Below, one piece after another: positions 16,833 to 25,061 of a stretch of 64,000 nucleotides of DNA. The translations under genes were made by a program, and so were the position numbers. The DNA lies in contig NZ_AP026867.1 of the NCBI RefSeq assembly GCF_026000115.1, positions 961,501-1,025,500 of the forward strand. The letters are read 5' to 3'. The notes under the pieces were generated by a model. The model did no database searches and was not told where the DNA came from. It saw only the letters and a list, made by a program, of their open reading frames with translations. The DNA is from Aureispira anguillae. GTDB lineage: Bacteria > Bacteroidota > Bacteroidia > Chitinophagales > Saprospiraceae. Every line of letters starts with the position of its first letter. The first letter of the stretch is position 1.

Positions 16833-17504
16833 ATGCAATCTCGCAAATATGGTAGAACGTATCATTTGCCTTTTTCTCAGGGAGTGAGCAATGATGATAA
16901 AATATTAAAGGATTGGCAAGGGCTATTAAAAAAGGAGCTATTAATTACTGAAAAGCTAGATGGAGAAAATACTTGCCTCAAAAGCACAGGTGTTTTTGCT
17001 CGATCCCATGCTGCTCCTACTCGAAATCCTTGGGCTAAAAACATGTGGGTTATTTGGGATCGCCTGAGAGATAGTTTAGGGGATTTAGAAGTATTTGGCG
17101 AAAATCTATATGGTATTCACAGCATAGAATATCAGCAATTGTCTTATCATTTTTATGTTTTTGCGATTCGGGAAGGGGATCACTGGCTTTCCTGGGAAGA
17201 GGTCTTATTTTTTGCCGATATATTGGACTTGGCTACCGTTCCTGTTTTTGAAATGGGAAAATTTACAGAAAAAGAACTAAAAGAGTTGATCACTAAACGT
17301 ATGGAACTAGGAAGTGCATTGGGCGGAGACTGCGAAGGTTTTGTCCTTCGAAATGCCGATGGATTTTCCTCAGTAGACTTTAAATACAATGTCTTAAAAT
17401 ACGTACGTAAAAATCATGTACAAACCGATGAACACTGGACTCGAAATTGGAAAAGGGCTGCCCTCTGGTATGAAAAACCTATGGCACAAAGATTTAACCC
17501 CTAA
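16833..17504 (+). CDS. ATP-dependent RNA ligase (Rnl family)
   Basis: A 223-residue nucleotidyltransferase. The ordered motifs are all present: motif I E-K-L-D-G-E-N-T with the AMP-accepting Lys41, motif III F-G-E-N-L-Y-G-I-H-S near 90-99, motif IV E-G-F-V-L-R-N near 170, and motif V near 183-191 (F-K-Y-N-V-L-K-Y-V). It joins 5'-phosphate to 3'-OH RNA ends through enzyme- and RNA-adenylates. It is compact, with no long C-terminal specificity domain. The downstream HD-Pnk gene begins inside its 3' end, so the two are coupled and form an end-healing plus sealing cassette. Similar pairs are known from other Bacteroidota such as Runella. Confidence 0.9.
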   Translation: MQSRKYGRTYHLPFSQGVSNDDKILKDWQGLLKKELLITEKLDGENTCLKSTGVFARSHAAPTRNPWAKNMWVIWDRLRDSLGDLEVFGENLYGIHSIEYQQLSYHFYVFAIREGDHWLSWEEVLFFADILDLATVPVFEMGKFTEKELKELITKRMELGSALGGDCEGFVLRNADGFSSVDFKYNVLKYVRKNHVQTDEHWTRNWKRAALWYEKPMAQRFNP

Positions 17505-18555
17505 TTGGGAACGTATTGAACAGAAGCAATGGTTTCAGGATATGCAAAACTGTCAGCAAGATCCTATTTTTCATGCGGAGGGAGATGTGGGAATTCATAC
17601 TAAGATGGTATTGGATGAATTGATAAACTTAGAGGCGTTTAAGGAATTGGATCGATATGAGCAAGAAATTTTGCTTTGGTCTGCTTTATTGCATGATGTT
17701 GCAAAGCCTCAATGCACAACAACGGATGAAGAAGGACATATTCGAGCGCCCAAACATAGCGAAGTAGGAGAAAGAATGGCTCGAAAATTATTGTGGAACA
17801 TGGATTTTAAAGCAAGAGAGTTGATTTGTTCCCTCATTCGTTTACATGGCTTACCCATTTGGTGCTTGAATAAAGACAATCCTAACCGAGCTGTTGCCAT
17901 GTCTAGTCTGAGGCTAAACAATAAGTTGCTTTATCTATTGTCCAAGGCGGATGTATTGGGGCGAAAGAGCAATAGTCAGGATGATTTTTTGGATCGGGTG
18001 GAATTGTTTAAAGTGTTTTGTATAGAACAAGAATGTTGGGAAACCCCTAAAGCATTTCACAATCAACATAGCCAGTTCAAGTTTTTTATAAAAAACGCCA
18101 TTTACCCTGCTATTATTTATGACGATACACGTTTTGAAGTGATTTTATTGTCGGGCATTCCTGGAAGTGGTAAAGATACCTATGCGCAAACTATAAATTT
18201 GCCTATTATTAGTTTGGACGAAATTCGTCAAGAGTTAGGGATCAAATATACCGATAAAAAGGCGCAAGGCAAGGTAGCTCAATTGGCTTATCAAAGGGCT
18301 AAAGAATATGCTGCTCAAAAAAGAAGCTTTATTTGGAATAGTACCAATCTGACTACAGAACTTCGTTCTAGAATCATCAACACACTAAGTGTGTACAACC
18401 CAACATTTAAAATTATTTACATAGAAACTTCAATAGAGAACATCTTGGCTCGGAGAAGAGCAACAATCCCCATTCGAAAGCTAGAAAAAATGATACAGTC
18501 CTTAGAAGTTCCTCAACCGTATGAAGTGCATGAAATCGCTTACTTTAAAAATTAA
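17470..18555 (+). CDS. HD-Pnk: HD phosphoesterase fused to 5'-OH polynucleotide kinase
   Basis: Two domains. The N-terminal HD domain shows L-L-H-D-V-A-K-P (HD motif), the helix pattern H-T-K-M-V near the start, H-S-E-V-G-E-R-M-A and R-L-H-G. The C-terminal kinase shows the P-loop G-I-P-G-S-G-K-D-T, then S-L-D-E-I-R, a W-N-S-T-N-L strand and the lid I-L-A-R-R-R-A. By analogy with the characterised Runella HD-Pnk, the HD part removes 2',3'-cyclic phosphate or phosphoester ends, and the kinase phosphorylates 5'-OH ends for the neighbouring ligase. The longest frame starts at 17416, overlapping the ligase by 89 bp. The ATG at 17470 (M-K-N-L-W) overlaps by 35 bp and leaves the HD domain intact, so it is preferred. 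Confidence 0.85.
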   Translation: MKNLWHKDLTPNWERIEQKQWFQDMQNCQQDPIFHAEGDVGIHTKMVLDELINLEAFKELDRYEQEILLWSALLHDVAKPQCTTTDEEGHIRAPKHSEVGERMARKLLWNMDFKARELICSLIRLHGLPIWCLNKDNPNRAVAMSSLRLNNKLLYLLSKADVLGRKSNSQDDFLDRVELFKVFCIEQECWETPKAFHNQHSQFKFFIKNAIYPAIIYDDTRFEVILLSGIPGSGKDTYAQTINLPIISLDEIRQELGIKYTDKKAQGKVAQLAYQRAKEYAAQKRSFIWNSTNLTTELRSRIINTLSVYNPTFKIIYIETSIENILARRRATIPIRKLEKMIQSLEVPQPYEVHEIAYFKN

Positions 18556-18651
18556 ATATTGATTTTGTAACACAAAAATAATTTTAATCTGTTCTTTTTT
18601 CGGGTTTTTTATATTAACAAACAAAATAAAATTTTGTAAAAAAAATAAAAT

Positions 18652-18684
18652 TTTGTCTAATCAATGGATAATATTGTATATTTG
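18652..18684 (+). promoter_or_regulatory. Promoter of the Lrp-family gene
   Basis: TTTG (18652-18655), a 21-bp spacer and TATATTTG (18677-18684) match the Bacteroidota -33/-7 consensus. The start would lie near 18691, leaving a leader of roughly 90 nt before the ATG at 18783. Confidence 0.75.
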
Positions 18685-18782
18685 CAATCACGCATCCATT
18701 TAAGATGCAAATTTTTATTCAATAAATAGTTGATTGTTATATTTTCTATTTATTTATTTAATTTTTTAAAAGATAAAAACAT

Positions 18783-19289
18783 ATGTCTGGACACAATCAC
18801 AAGTTGGACAAAATAGATTTAAAAATTTTGAAAATCTTGCAGGCAAATAGTAAAATTACAAATTTAGATTTATCCAAAAAAATCGGTTTGTCGCCAGCTC
18901 CAACATTAGAACGTGTAAAGAAGCTTGAAAGCTCTGGAATTATTAAGAGTTATCATGCTCAAGTTGACCCTCAAGTAATTGGTTTAAGTGTAAAGACGTT
19001 TGTATTGGTGTCTTTAGCTTGGCAAAAAGAAAATGCGCTAGAGAACTTTATTGCTAAAGTTGCTGAAATTGATGAGATAGTAGAATGCTATATCATTACT
19101 GGTGAGGCTGACTTCTTGATGCACCTAGTTTGTAAGGATATTCCCACTTATGAGCAGTTGTTATTCAAAACACTTTCTAAAATAGAAGAAATTGAGCGCC
19201 TAAAAACTTTGATGACTTTGTCTACTGTAAAAGATTCAAAAGTGTTACCTTTTGATTATGATACGGTTCCTTTTAATGGAGGAAACTAA
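18783..19289 (+). CDS. Lrp/AsnC family transcriptional regulator
   Basis: A 168-residue protein of standard size. The N-terminal winged helix shows L-D-K-I-D-L-K-I-L-K-I-L-Q-A-N-S-K, then L-D-L-S-K-K-I-G-L-S-P-A-P-T-L-E-R-V-K-K-L-E near 28-48 and G-I-I-K-S-Y-H-A. The C-terminal RAM ligand-binding domain includes G-E-A-D-F-L-M-H-L-V. Members form octamers that respond to amino acids and control amino acid metabolism genes; the effector here is unknown. It has its own promoter and terminator, and neither neighbour is an obvious target. Confidence 0.92.
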   Translation: MSGHNHKLDKIDLKILKILQANSKITNLDLSKKIGLSPAPTLERVKKLESSGIIKSYHAQVDPQVIGLSVKTFVLVSLAWQKENALENFIAKVAEIDEIVECYIITGEADFLMHLVCKDIPTYEQLLFKTLSKIEEIERLKTLMTLSTVKDSKVLPFDYDTVPFNGGN

Positions 19290-19315
19290 TCATTGTTTAA
19301 AACCATATTGTAATA

Positions 19316-19353
19316 AAAATGCTCCTAGGGAATTTGTTTCCTAGGAGCATTTT
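19316..19353. terminator. Intrinsic terminator, bidirectional
   Basis: GCTCCTAGG (19321-19329) pairs with CCTAGGAGC (19340-19348), flanked by A-rich sequence on the left and T5 on the right. It lies between the convergent lrp-like gene and the large surface-protein gene. Confidence 0.9.
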
Positions 19354-19437
19354 TGGTATAAACCATTAATAAAAAAACAAGCAATGAGCTACGCTTTAAA
19401 CGAAAAGGTAACCCATGCTTGCTCATCATATAGTCTC

Positions 19438-22400
19438 TTAACGGATTAAGGTGAATTCACCTTTTGATGAACTCGGATTAGGATCACTTGCTTTCTGATA
19501 CTCAATTAGGTAAATATAAACTTCAGTTGGTTGAGGAACACCTTGGAATGTACCATCCCAACCTTCGCCATGAGCTTCGTCTCCATTATAGACTTCTTGC
19601 CCCCAACGATTGTAAATTCTAAATACCTTTACTTCTTCATCGCTTAAGGTGACTGGACGGAAAGTATCGTTTATGCCATCCCCATCAGGAGAAAAAGCAG
19701 TTGGAATTCCTTGGAATGGAGCCTCAACAGTAAGCCAAACGGTATCTGTTGCCGTACAAGTTGTGTCATTAGTGGTTGCACTAGCAGTTACAATATAAGT
19801 GTAATCACCTGCTGGATCAGGATTAGTTGTTGTTTGGGCTGCAGATGGATTTGCAATATTGGCATTTCCTGTAACTGGATCAGCGCTACTTGTCCACGCA
19901 TAATTAAACCCTGTAGAACCTGCTGAAAGAACAACAGAACTATTCAATGGCACAGAAACACTAGTCATACCCGTAACACTTACATAAGCATCTAGTGTTG
20001 GAATAACTGGAGCGTAAATGGTTTGGCTAGCTGTATCGGTACAACCGTCACCATTGCTTGCTGTTACGGTATAACTCCCTGCACCTAGATTAGTTATTGT
20101 ACTATCTGTACTATTGTTACTCCATGTGTAGCTAATATTGTTACCACCTGTTGCACTAGCTTGTAAGGCACCAATTGCTTGGAGATCGCAAGATAAGAAT
20201 CCTGTTAGTGTGCTGATATTAACAGCAATGCTCGTTGCTTGCTCAACCGTATAAGCGCCTCCACTAACGGTACAATTATTATCATCTGTAACAACAACAG
20301 AATAATTACCCGCAATAACTCCAGTTAAATCTTCAGTTATTGCCATATTATCCCAAGCATAGGTATAGGGGCTTGTTCCTCCAAGGACTTGAATGTCTAC
20401 AGCACCACTGTTGGGAGCCGCATGACAACCAATATTGGTTGTGTCTAATAAAGATACTGTCAAAACAGGTGGGTTGTTAAGCGTGATGGTGTGTGTGCCT
20501 GTACAACCATTGTTTTGATCGGTAACGGTAATCGTAACAGTGCCTGCTGACAGACTAGTCGTATTACCTGTAGCGGTAGAAGCAGCTCCCCAATCAAAGG
20601 TATAATTGCCTGACCCGCCAGCAACAGTTAAGGTAGCAGAACCGTTGTCTCCATGACACAGTGGATGCGTTATTGTGTCAGTAACGGTTAGAAGGATAAC
20701 AGGAACAATAGAAACACTTGCTGTGTCACTACATCCATTGGAATCTGTAACGGTAACGGTGTAATCATCATTAGGAACAGCAATAAGATCTTCTGTTATT
20801 GTTGAATTGCTCCATAAATAGGTTAGCGTACCTACACCACCACTTGCTGTAATATAAATATTACCATCAGGAGTACCATCACAACTGTTATTGTTGGTAC
20901 TATCTATCGTAATCAGAATTGGATTAGGCACGACTAGCGTTGTTTGATCGGTAGCTGTACAGCCGTTTGCATCGGTTACGGTTACCACAAAAGTCCCGCT
21001 AGTTAGGTTACTAATGTCAGCGGTTACATCGTTATTGGTCCAATTGTAAGTATAAGATGCCGTTCCACCAGTTGTTGTGGTATAGATTGCACCGTCATTA
21101 GAATTATTGCAAGATGGATGATCAAAAGAATCTACTGTAATCGCTAATACTGGAGGCTCTGTTATCGTAATAGTTTGTGAGTCAATACACGAAACAGGGG
21201 TAGAACCTGTTGATAGGGTATCGGTTACAACTAAGGTGTAGGTACCAGCAGTAAGCTGACAAATAATATTGGTATCTACAGCTCCCATAGACCAAGTTAA
21301 GTTCATTGGGTTGCCACTACCACCTGTTACCGAGGCATTAATACAACCCGAAGAATCATTGTTGCACGATAAATGAGTAGGGGTTAATGTAATATTAATT
21401 GCTGGATTATTGATACAACTAGGGTTTAGTGTAGCGCAATTACTTGTCCCTACTGGACTTAATGGACAACTGCCATTGGTGCCGTCATTAGCACGTACTA
21501 AGATAGTATAGTTGGTATTGGTTATTAACCCTGTTGCTGTTGCTGAAAATGTTGCACCAACATTAATCCAAGTCGTACCACCATCTATACTATATTCATA
21601 ATAACCAGTAGCAGGCAAATTTAGATTAGACCAACTAAAACTAATTGTATTTAAACTAGCACTATCGCAAGTTACAGTAGGGCTGCTTAATCCTGAAATA
21701 GCATGAATCGTAGTTGTGTCGATATACGAGCAAACACCATCCGAAACCGTAACGGAATAGGTGGTAGTAGCTAAAGGACTAGCCACGGGAGTTGGTACAT
21801 CATGAGCACTTAAAGAACCTGCTGGAGACCAAGTATAGAAAGGACCAAAGTTTTTGGGCTCAAAACGAAAGGCAGTATTGGAAATCGTGGTCGTGGTTGC
21901 ATTGGCTCCAGGAGCAGCATGTGCAAGCGTACCAGTGCTATTTTCTATCCCTAAGGTTAATTCATTGAAACTGCCACTTGGAGTAGCATTGGTTACATGC
22001 AATTCAATGACATTGGAATTTTCAAATAAGATAGCCTGTACCGTTTGGTTGCCTGTACCTGTAGAATAAGGAGGCACATTAATAAAATTCACAACCAATT
22101 GGCGGTTGGGTGCTGTACCTACGGTAAAGTACTCGATGGTACCTCCTGAGGTAGGATTACAATCGGTCCAACACATGGCAATAATATCATTGGGATCAAA
22201 AGGATCAGGTATATTTTGCCCAGAGCAGCAGCCACTTCCTGCGTTGGGATCAAAGGAAATAAACCCATTACTACTGATAAAGAAATTGGTGTAATTGTTA
22301 CAGAAAAAATTAAAAGTAAATCCAATGGGTAAACTTGCTGATAATTGGTCGTCCCCCAAACTAATGGATGTCCCTGTTCCCGTAATAGGAGCAAAGGGAA

Positions 22401-23730
22401 TTGTATTAACATTATAATCATCACAAACCGAAGGAGTAAGTGTATCCGATAAAACGACTTGCAAGGTTGAGGTTTGTCCAATACAAATAGAATCTGGTGT
22501 AGCGGTTGTTGCTAAACTTACATCATTGAATAAGAGCATCATTGTATCCCGCATGGGGCACAAACCACCATAATCGTAATCTACAACAATAAGTATCGTA
22601 TCATTAGAACTGGTTGCAGCGGTGGTTGGTATCGTAATGGTCGGGGTTCGTGAGCTAGTGCTCGAAAAGCTAACGCTTGGACCACTAAGTTGGCTCCAAA
22701 CATAATTAGAACTACCCAAGGTGGTACTAGGAATAGAGTCTGCAACAATCTGAAAACTTTCTCCAGAGCAAACCATTCGATTTGTTAATTGAACCCCAGG
22801 AACAACTACTTGTATGTCTAGTAAGTCAAAACAACTACTGTCGCTAAAACCTCCAGTGTATAAATCATTTCGTAGCCCAATATTAAAATTAGTAACACCA
22901 ATTTCATTAATTGTGGGGGTTACCAATGCAAAAATGGACAAGTCATTGAGCGAAGTTGGGGCATTAGGATTCATTGCAAAGACAGAGTTATTGGCAAAGC
23001 TATTGTTTATGGTGGTAAAGGGACCATATAAGCTTAAGGTATCACTGGCACTAGATTGAGCATTTACCTGAATTCCAAGTGTATTACCAACACAGACCAC
23101 AAATTGGTTAACGCCATTAGTCGTATCGGTTATAAAACCTTGATTTCCTGCTGTAGGAGGCATAGTATCTATGGTATAAGGAATTTCGCAAGGGCAAGCA
23201 ATGTTTCCAGTACCTGAATTTTGAGTACTAAAAATATTAGTTGCAACATTGGCATAGTTGGTGACCATTAGAATATAAACCTCACCAGCTTGAGCATTAG
23301 GGATCTGAACAGGCTCTTGAGGCGCACCGCTATAACTACAATCGGCTACTGCTCCCCATGCTCCACCATGTCCCATTGAGTCACAGGCAGAATTGGCTGC
23401 TGCTATACTAGAAAAAGGTCCCCAAAGTATAAAATCAATATCTACATTTGCTGTATTGTCTAGGGTGAAATTGACAGATCCTGTTTGGTCAATGGTTAAG
23501 GAAAAGTAACTAGGGTTTCCCCAAGTTCCTAAACAATCGTAATTAGGTCCTGTGGGAGCTTGAGGGCCAGATCCTGGTCCTGTACTATCGTAATTGGCAG
23601 GATATTGCGCAATACCACTACAAAAGGGGCTCAGGTAAGAGTCTCCACAATTGATCGCTTGTGCATTGGTCTGGGTAACCCAAGCACAAATGGCTAAGCA
23701 TAAAAATAAAATATTACAAATATGTTTCAT
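19438..23730 (-). CDS. Giant SprB-repeat surface protein with CHU_C (T9SS type B) C-terminus
   Basis: 1430 residues. A signal peptide (about 1-23, ending T-N-A-Q) precedes an N-terminal domain with several Cys pairs. Around 430-640 is a nidogen-like segment (S-S-N-G-F-I-S-F-D-P-N), then a fibronectin III-like unit near 680-770. From about 780 to 1290 there are six or seven SprB-type repeats of about 75 residues (S-C-N-N-D-S-S-G...G-G-S-G...W-S-N...A-G-T-Y-T-V-x-V-T-D-x-N-G-C). The last 90 residues are the gliding-motility-associated CHU_C domain: P-T-A-F-S-P-D-G-D-G-I-N-D-T-F, I-Y-N-R-W-G-Q-E-V-Y, W-D-G-T. SprB in Flavobacterium johnsoniae is a mobile gliding adhesin, and this protein likely has an adhesive or filament role. 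It is transcribed alone after the small exported-protein gene. Confidence 0.9.
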   Translation of the reverse strand: MKHICNILFLCLAICAWVTQTNAQAINCGDSYLSPFCSGIAQYPANYDSTGPGSGPQAPTGPNYDCLGTWGNPSYFSLTIDQTGSVNFTLDNTANVDIDFILWGPFSSIAAANSACDSMGHGGAWGAVADCSYSGAPQEPVQIPNAQAGEVYILMVTNYANVATNIFSTQNSGTGNIACPCEIPYTIDTMPPTAGNQGFITDTTNGVNQFVVCVGNTLGIQVNAQSSASDTLSLYGPFTTINNSFANNSVFAMNPNAPTSLNDLSIFALVTPTINEIGVTNFNIGLRNDLYTGGFSDSSCFDLLDIQVVVPGVQLTNRMVCSGESFQIVADSIPSTTLGSSNYVWSQLSGPSVSFSSTSSRTPTITIPTTAATSSNDTILIVVDYDYGGLCPMRDTMMLLFNDVSLATTATPDSICIGQTSTLQVVLSDTLTPSVCDDYNVNTIPFAPITGTGTSISLGDDQLSASLPIGFTFNFFCNNYTNFFISSNGFISFDPNAGSGCCSGQNIPDPFDPNDIIAMCWTDCNPTSGGTIEYFTVGTAPNRQLVVNFINVPPYSTGTGNQTVQAILFENSNVIELHVTNATPSGSFNELTLGIENSTGTLAHAAPGANATTTTISNTAFRFEPKNFGPFYTWSPAGSLSAHDVPTPVASPLATTTYSVTVSDGVCSYIDTTTIHAISGLSSPTVTCDSASLNTISFSWSNLNLPATGYYEYSIDGGTTWINVGATFSATATGLITNTNYTILVRANDGTNGSCPLSPVGTSNCATLNPSCINNPAINITLTPTHLSCNNDSSGCINASVTGGSGNPMNLTWSMGAVDTNIICQLTAGTYTLVVTDTLSTGSTPVSCIDSQTITITEPPVLAITVDSFDHPSCNNSNDGAIYTTTTGGTASYTYNWTNNDVTADISNLTSGTFVVTVTDANGCTATDQTTLVVPNPILITIDSTNNNSCDGTPDGNIYITASGGVGTLTYLWSNSTITEDLIAVPNDDYTVTVTDSNGCSDTASVSIVPVILLTVTDTITHPLCHGDNGSATLTVAGGSGNYTFDWGAASTATGNTTSLSAGTVTITVTDQNNGCTGTHTITLNNPPVLTVSLLDTTNIGCHAAPNSGAVDIQVLGGTSPYTYAWDNMAITEDLTGVIAGNYSVVVTDDNNCTVSGGAYTVEQATSIAVNISTLTGFLSCDLQAIGALQASATGGNNISYTWSNNSTDSTITNLGAGSYTVTASNGDGCTDTASQTIYAPVIPTLDAYVSVTGMTSVSVPLNSSVVLSAGSTGFNYAWTSSADPVTGNANIANPSAAQTTTNPDPAGDYTYIVTASATTNDTTCTATDTVWLTVEAPFQGIPTAFSPDGDGINDTFRPVTLSDEEVKVFRIYNRWGQEVYNGDEAHGEGWDGTFQGVPQPTEVYIYLIEYQKASDPNPSSSKGEFTLIR

Positions 23731-23870
23731 GATGAATTTTAATTTATGAAATAGAGCTACTGTCTCTATTGTATAAGTTAAATAGATAGATAATAAATCA
23801 TCTGTTAAAAATAACTCCTGATAAGAATAGGAATTGAATGGTGTGGTACCTTCTATAAGGGTGACATAAA

Positions 23871-23899
23871 AAAGCTAAGGCACTACAAAACTGTAGTGC
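23871..23899 (-). terminator. Terminator of the small exported-protein gene
   Basis: GCACTACA (23880-23887) pairs with TGTAGTGC (23892-23899) around AAAC. On the minus strand a T6 tract follows within about ten bases. It separates the gene ending at 23941 from the surface-protein gene starting at 23730. Confidence 0.7.
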
Positions 23900-23940
23900 A
23901 TAAGGAAGGTGAAAATAACCATTTAATGAAGGATTATTTT

Positions 23941-24378
23941 TTACTCAGATTTTTTGGCATCCAATTGTTGTTGGTTGGACAATTGCCTTTCAGCTACTGC
24001 AATTTGTCGTTGATTTAACTCGATAGCTTTCTGATATTTTGCCAATAAAACGGCATCGCTATTTTGTGCTTCTTGCAAATCTTTTACGACAGCAGTTAGT
24101 TTCTGCTGATTGGCTTTTAGATGTGCCAAATCTTGTGTGTGTGAAGATACAGCAATAGAATGCTGCGTTTTTTGTTGCTTTTTACTACATGTATTGCACG
24201 TTTTGTGCTGATCTTTTTGTTGAATAGTGAGTGCTTCAATATCCATTTTTTTAGCTAGGGGATACCGGCCCACAAGCTGATTTTCTGCCTGTTGATGTGC
24301 TAACCTTGCTTCCGCATTAGATTGGGCTAACAAACCAAAAGGTGCAAAAAGTAGTAATAGGAGGATTAACTTTTGCAT
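23941..24378 (-). CDS. Small exported coiled-coil protein, unknown function
   Basis: A 145-residue protein with a clear signal peptide (about 1-18, ending L-L-A-Q). The mature part is mostly alpha-helical and rich in Gln, Lys, Ala and Glu, with heptad-like spacing from about 80 to 140 (A-H-L-K-A-N-Q-Q-K-L-x-x-V-V-K-D-L). A C-N-T-C pair near residue 62 could form a disulphide or bind metal. I do not recognise a family. It precedes the giant CHU_C protein on the same strand, but a terminator lies between them, so co-function is not supported. Confidence 0.6.
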   Translation of the reverse strand: MQKLILLLLLFAPFGLLAQSNAEARLAHQQAENQLVGRYPLAKKMDIEALTIQQKDQHKTCNTCSKKQQKTQHSIAVSSHTQDLAHLKANQQKLTAVVKDLQEAQNSDAVLLAKYQKAIELNQRQIAVAERQLSNQQQLDAKKSE

Positions 24379-25061
24379 AATTGTTTGTATAAAATGATTA
24401 AAAAAAAATAATTAAATTTTCTTAAAGATAAGTGAAATTGCCCTTAGATGCCACTTCTTATAAGATTTTTTCTAGCCTTCTTTTGTTAAAAGAAAGTGCC
24501 CTAAAGTTAACATAAAAAAACAATTTATTTGTAAATGAATAATAATTCCTTTAAATAGCACCTTTGTTTAAAAGAGGAACTTAGGAAATGCAGGAATAAA
24601 AAAGCATGGAATTAAAATGCTATGTTTTTTCCAAAAAAACATACTTTGATCGATAAACAATAGTAACCTAACTGAGCTTATTGACTCACTAGAGAGAGTA
24701 AGCGAATCTAGCAATGCCATTATCTCGAAGCAGGAACGGAGAGCGTATAAATTTCTAGAATGGAAATAAAAACCCTTAGGGCTAAGTTTTTCTTAAAGCA
24801 TTTTTTATTTTTACTGTTTTGATTACTTAATACTCCGTTAATTTTTTACTTTTTTACAAAAAAAAGCAAAAAAACATCTTGTATTCGATTGATTATTAAG
24901 TAACTAATGTTTTGAGTGGTAGAATTACATTGTTTTAATAATCAATCGAATACGATTTTTCAACGGAGTAATGATTACTATAAAATCGTAAAAAGACTTT
25001 TGCATTTTTGATACAATAGTTGGGTTAGCTTGTTAGAACTTATAATAGAATAAAGACACTT
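24379..25061. other. Long divergent intergenic region with nested inverted repeats
   Basis: 683 bases without a credible gene, between the leftward exported-protein gene and nupC. GTATTCGATTGATTATTAA at 24881-24899 is exactly complementary to 24935-24953 (35-nt loop). An outer pair TACTCCGTT 24831-24839 / AACGGAGTA 24962-24970 encloses it. The rest is A+T-rich, with no RNA gene seen. Confidence 0.6.
24831..24970. repeat. Nested inverted repeat, 19-bp inner and 9-bp outer arms
   Basis: The inner arms 24881-24899 and 24935-24953 are perfect. The outer arms 24831-24839 and 24962-24970 are perfect, with further A/T matches beside them. No coding capacity. It lies about 90 bp upstream of the nupC start. 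Confidence 0.7.

Noticed and set aside
22119-22481. 120-codon frame in another register of the CHU_C protein gene
   Set aside because: It is on the same strand but out of frame with a long gene whose domains are continuous across this stretch.
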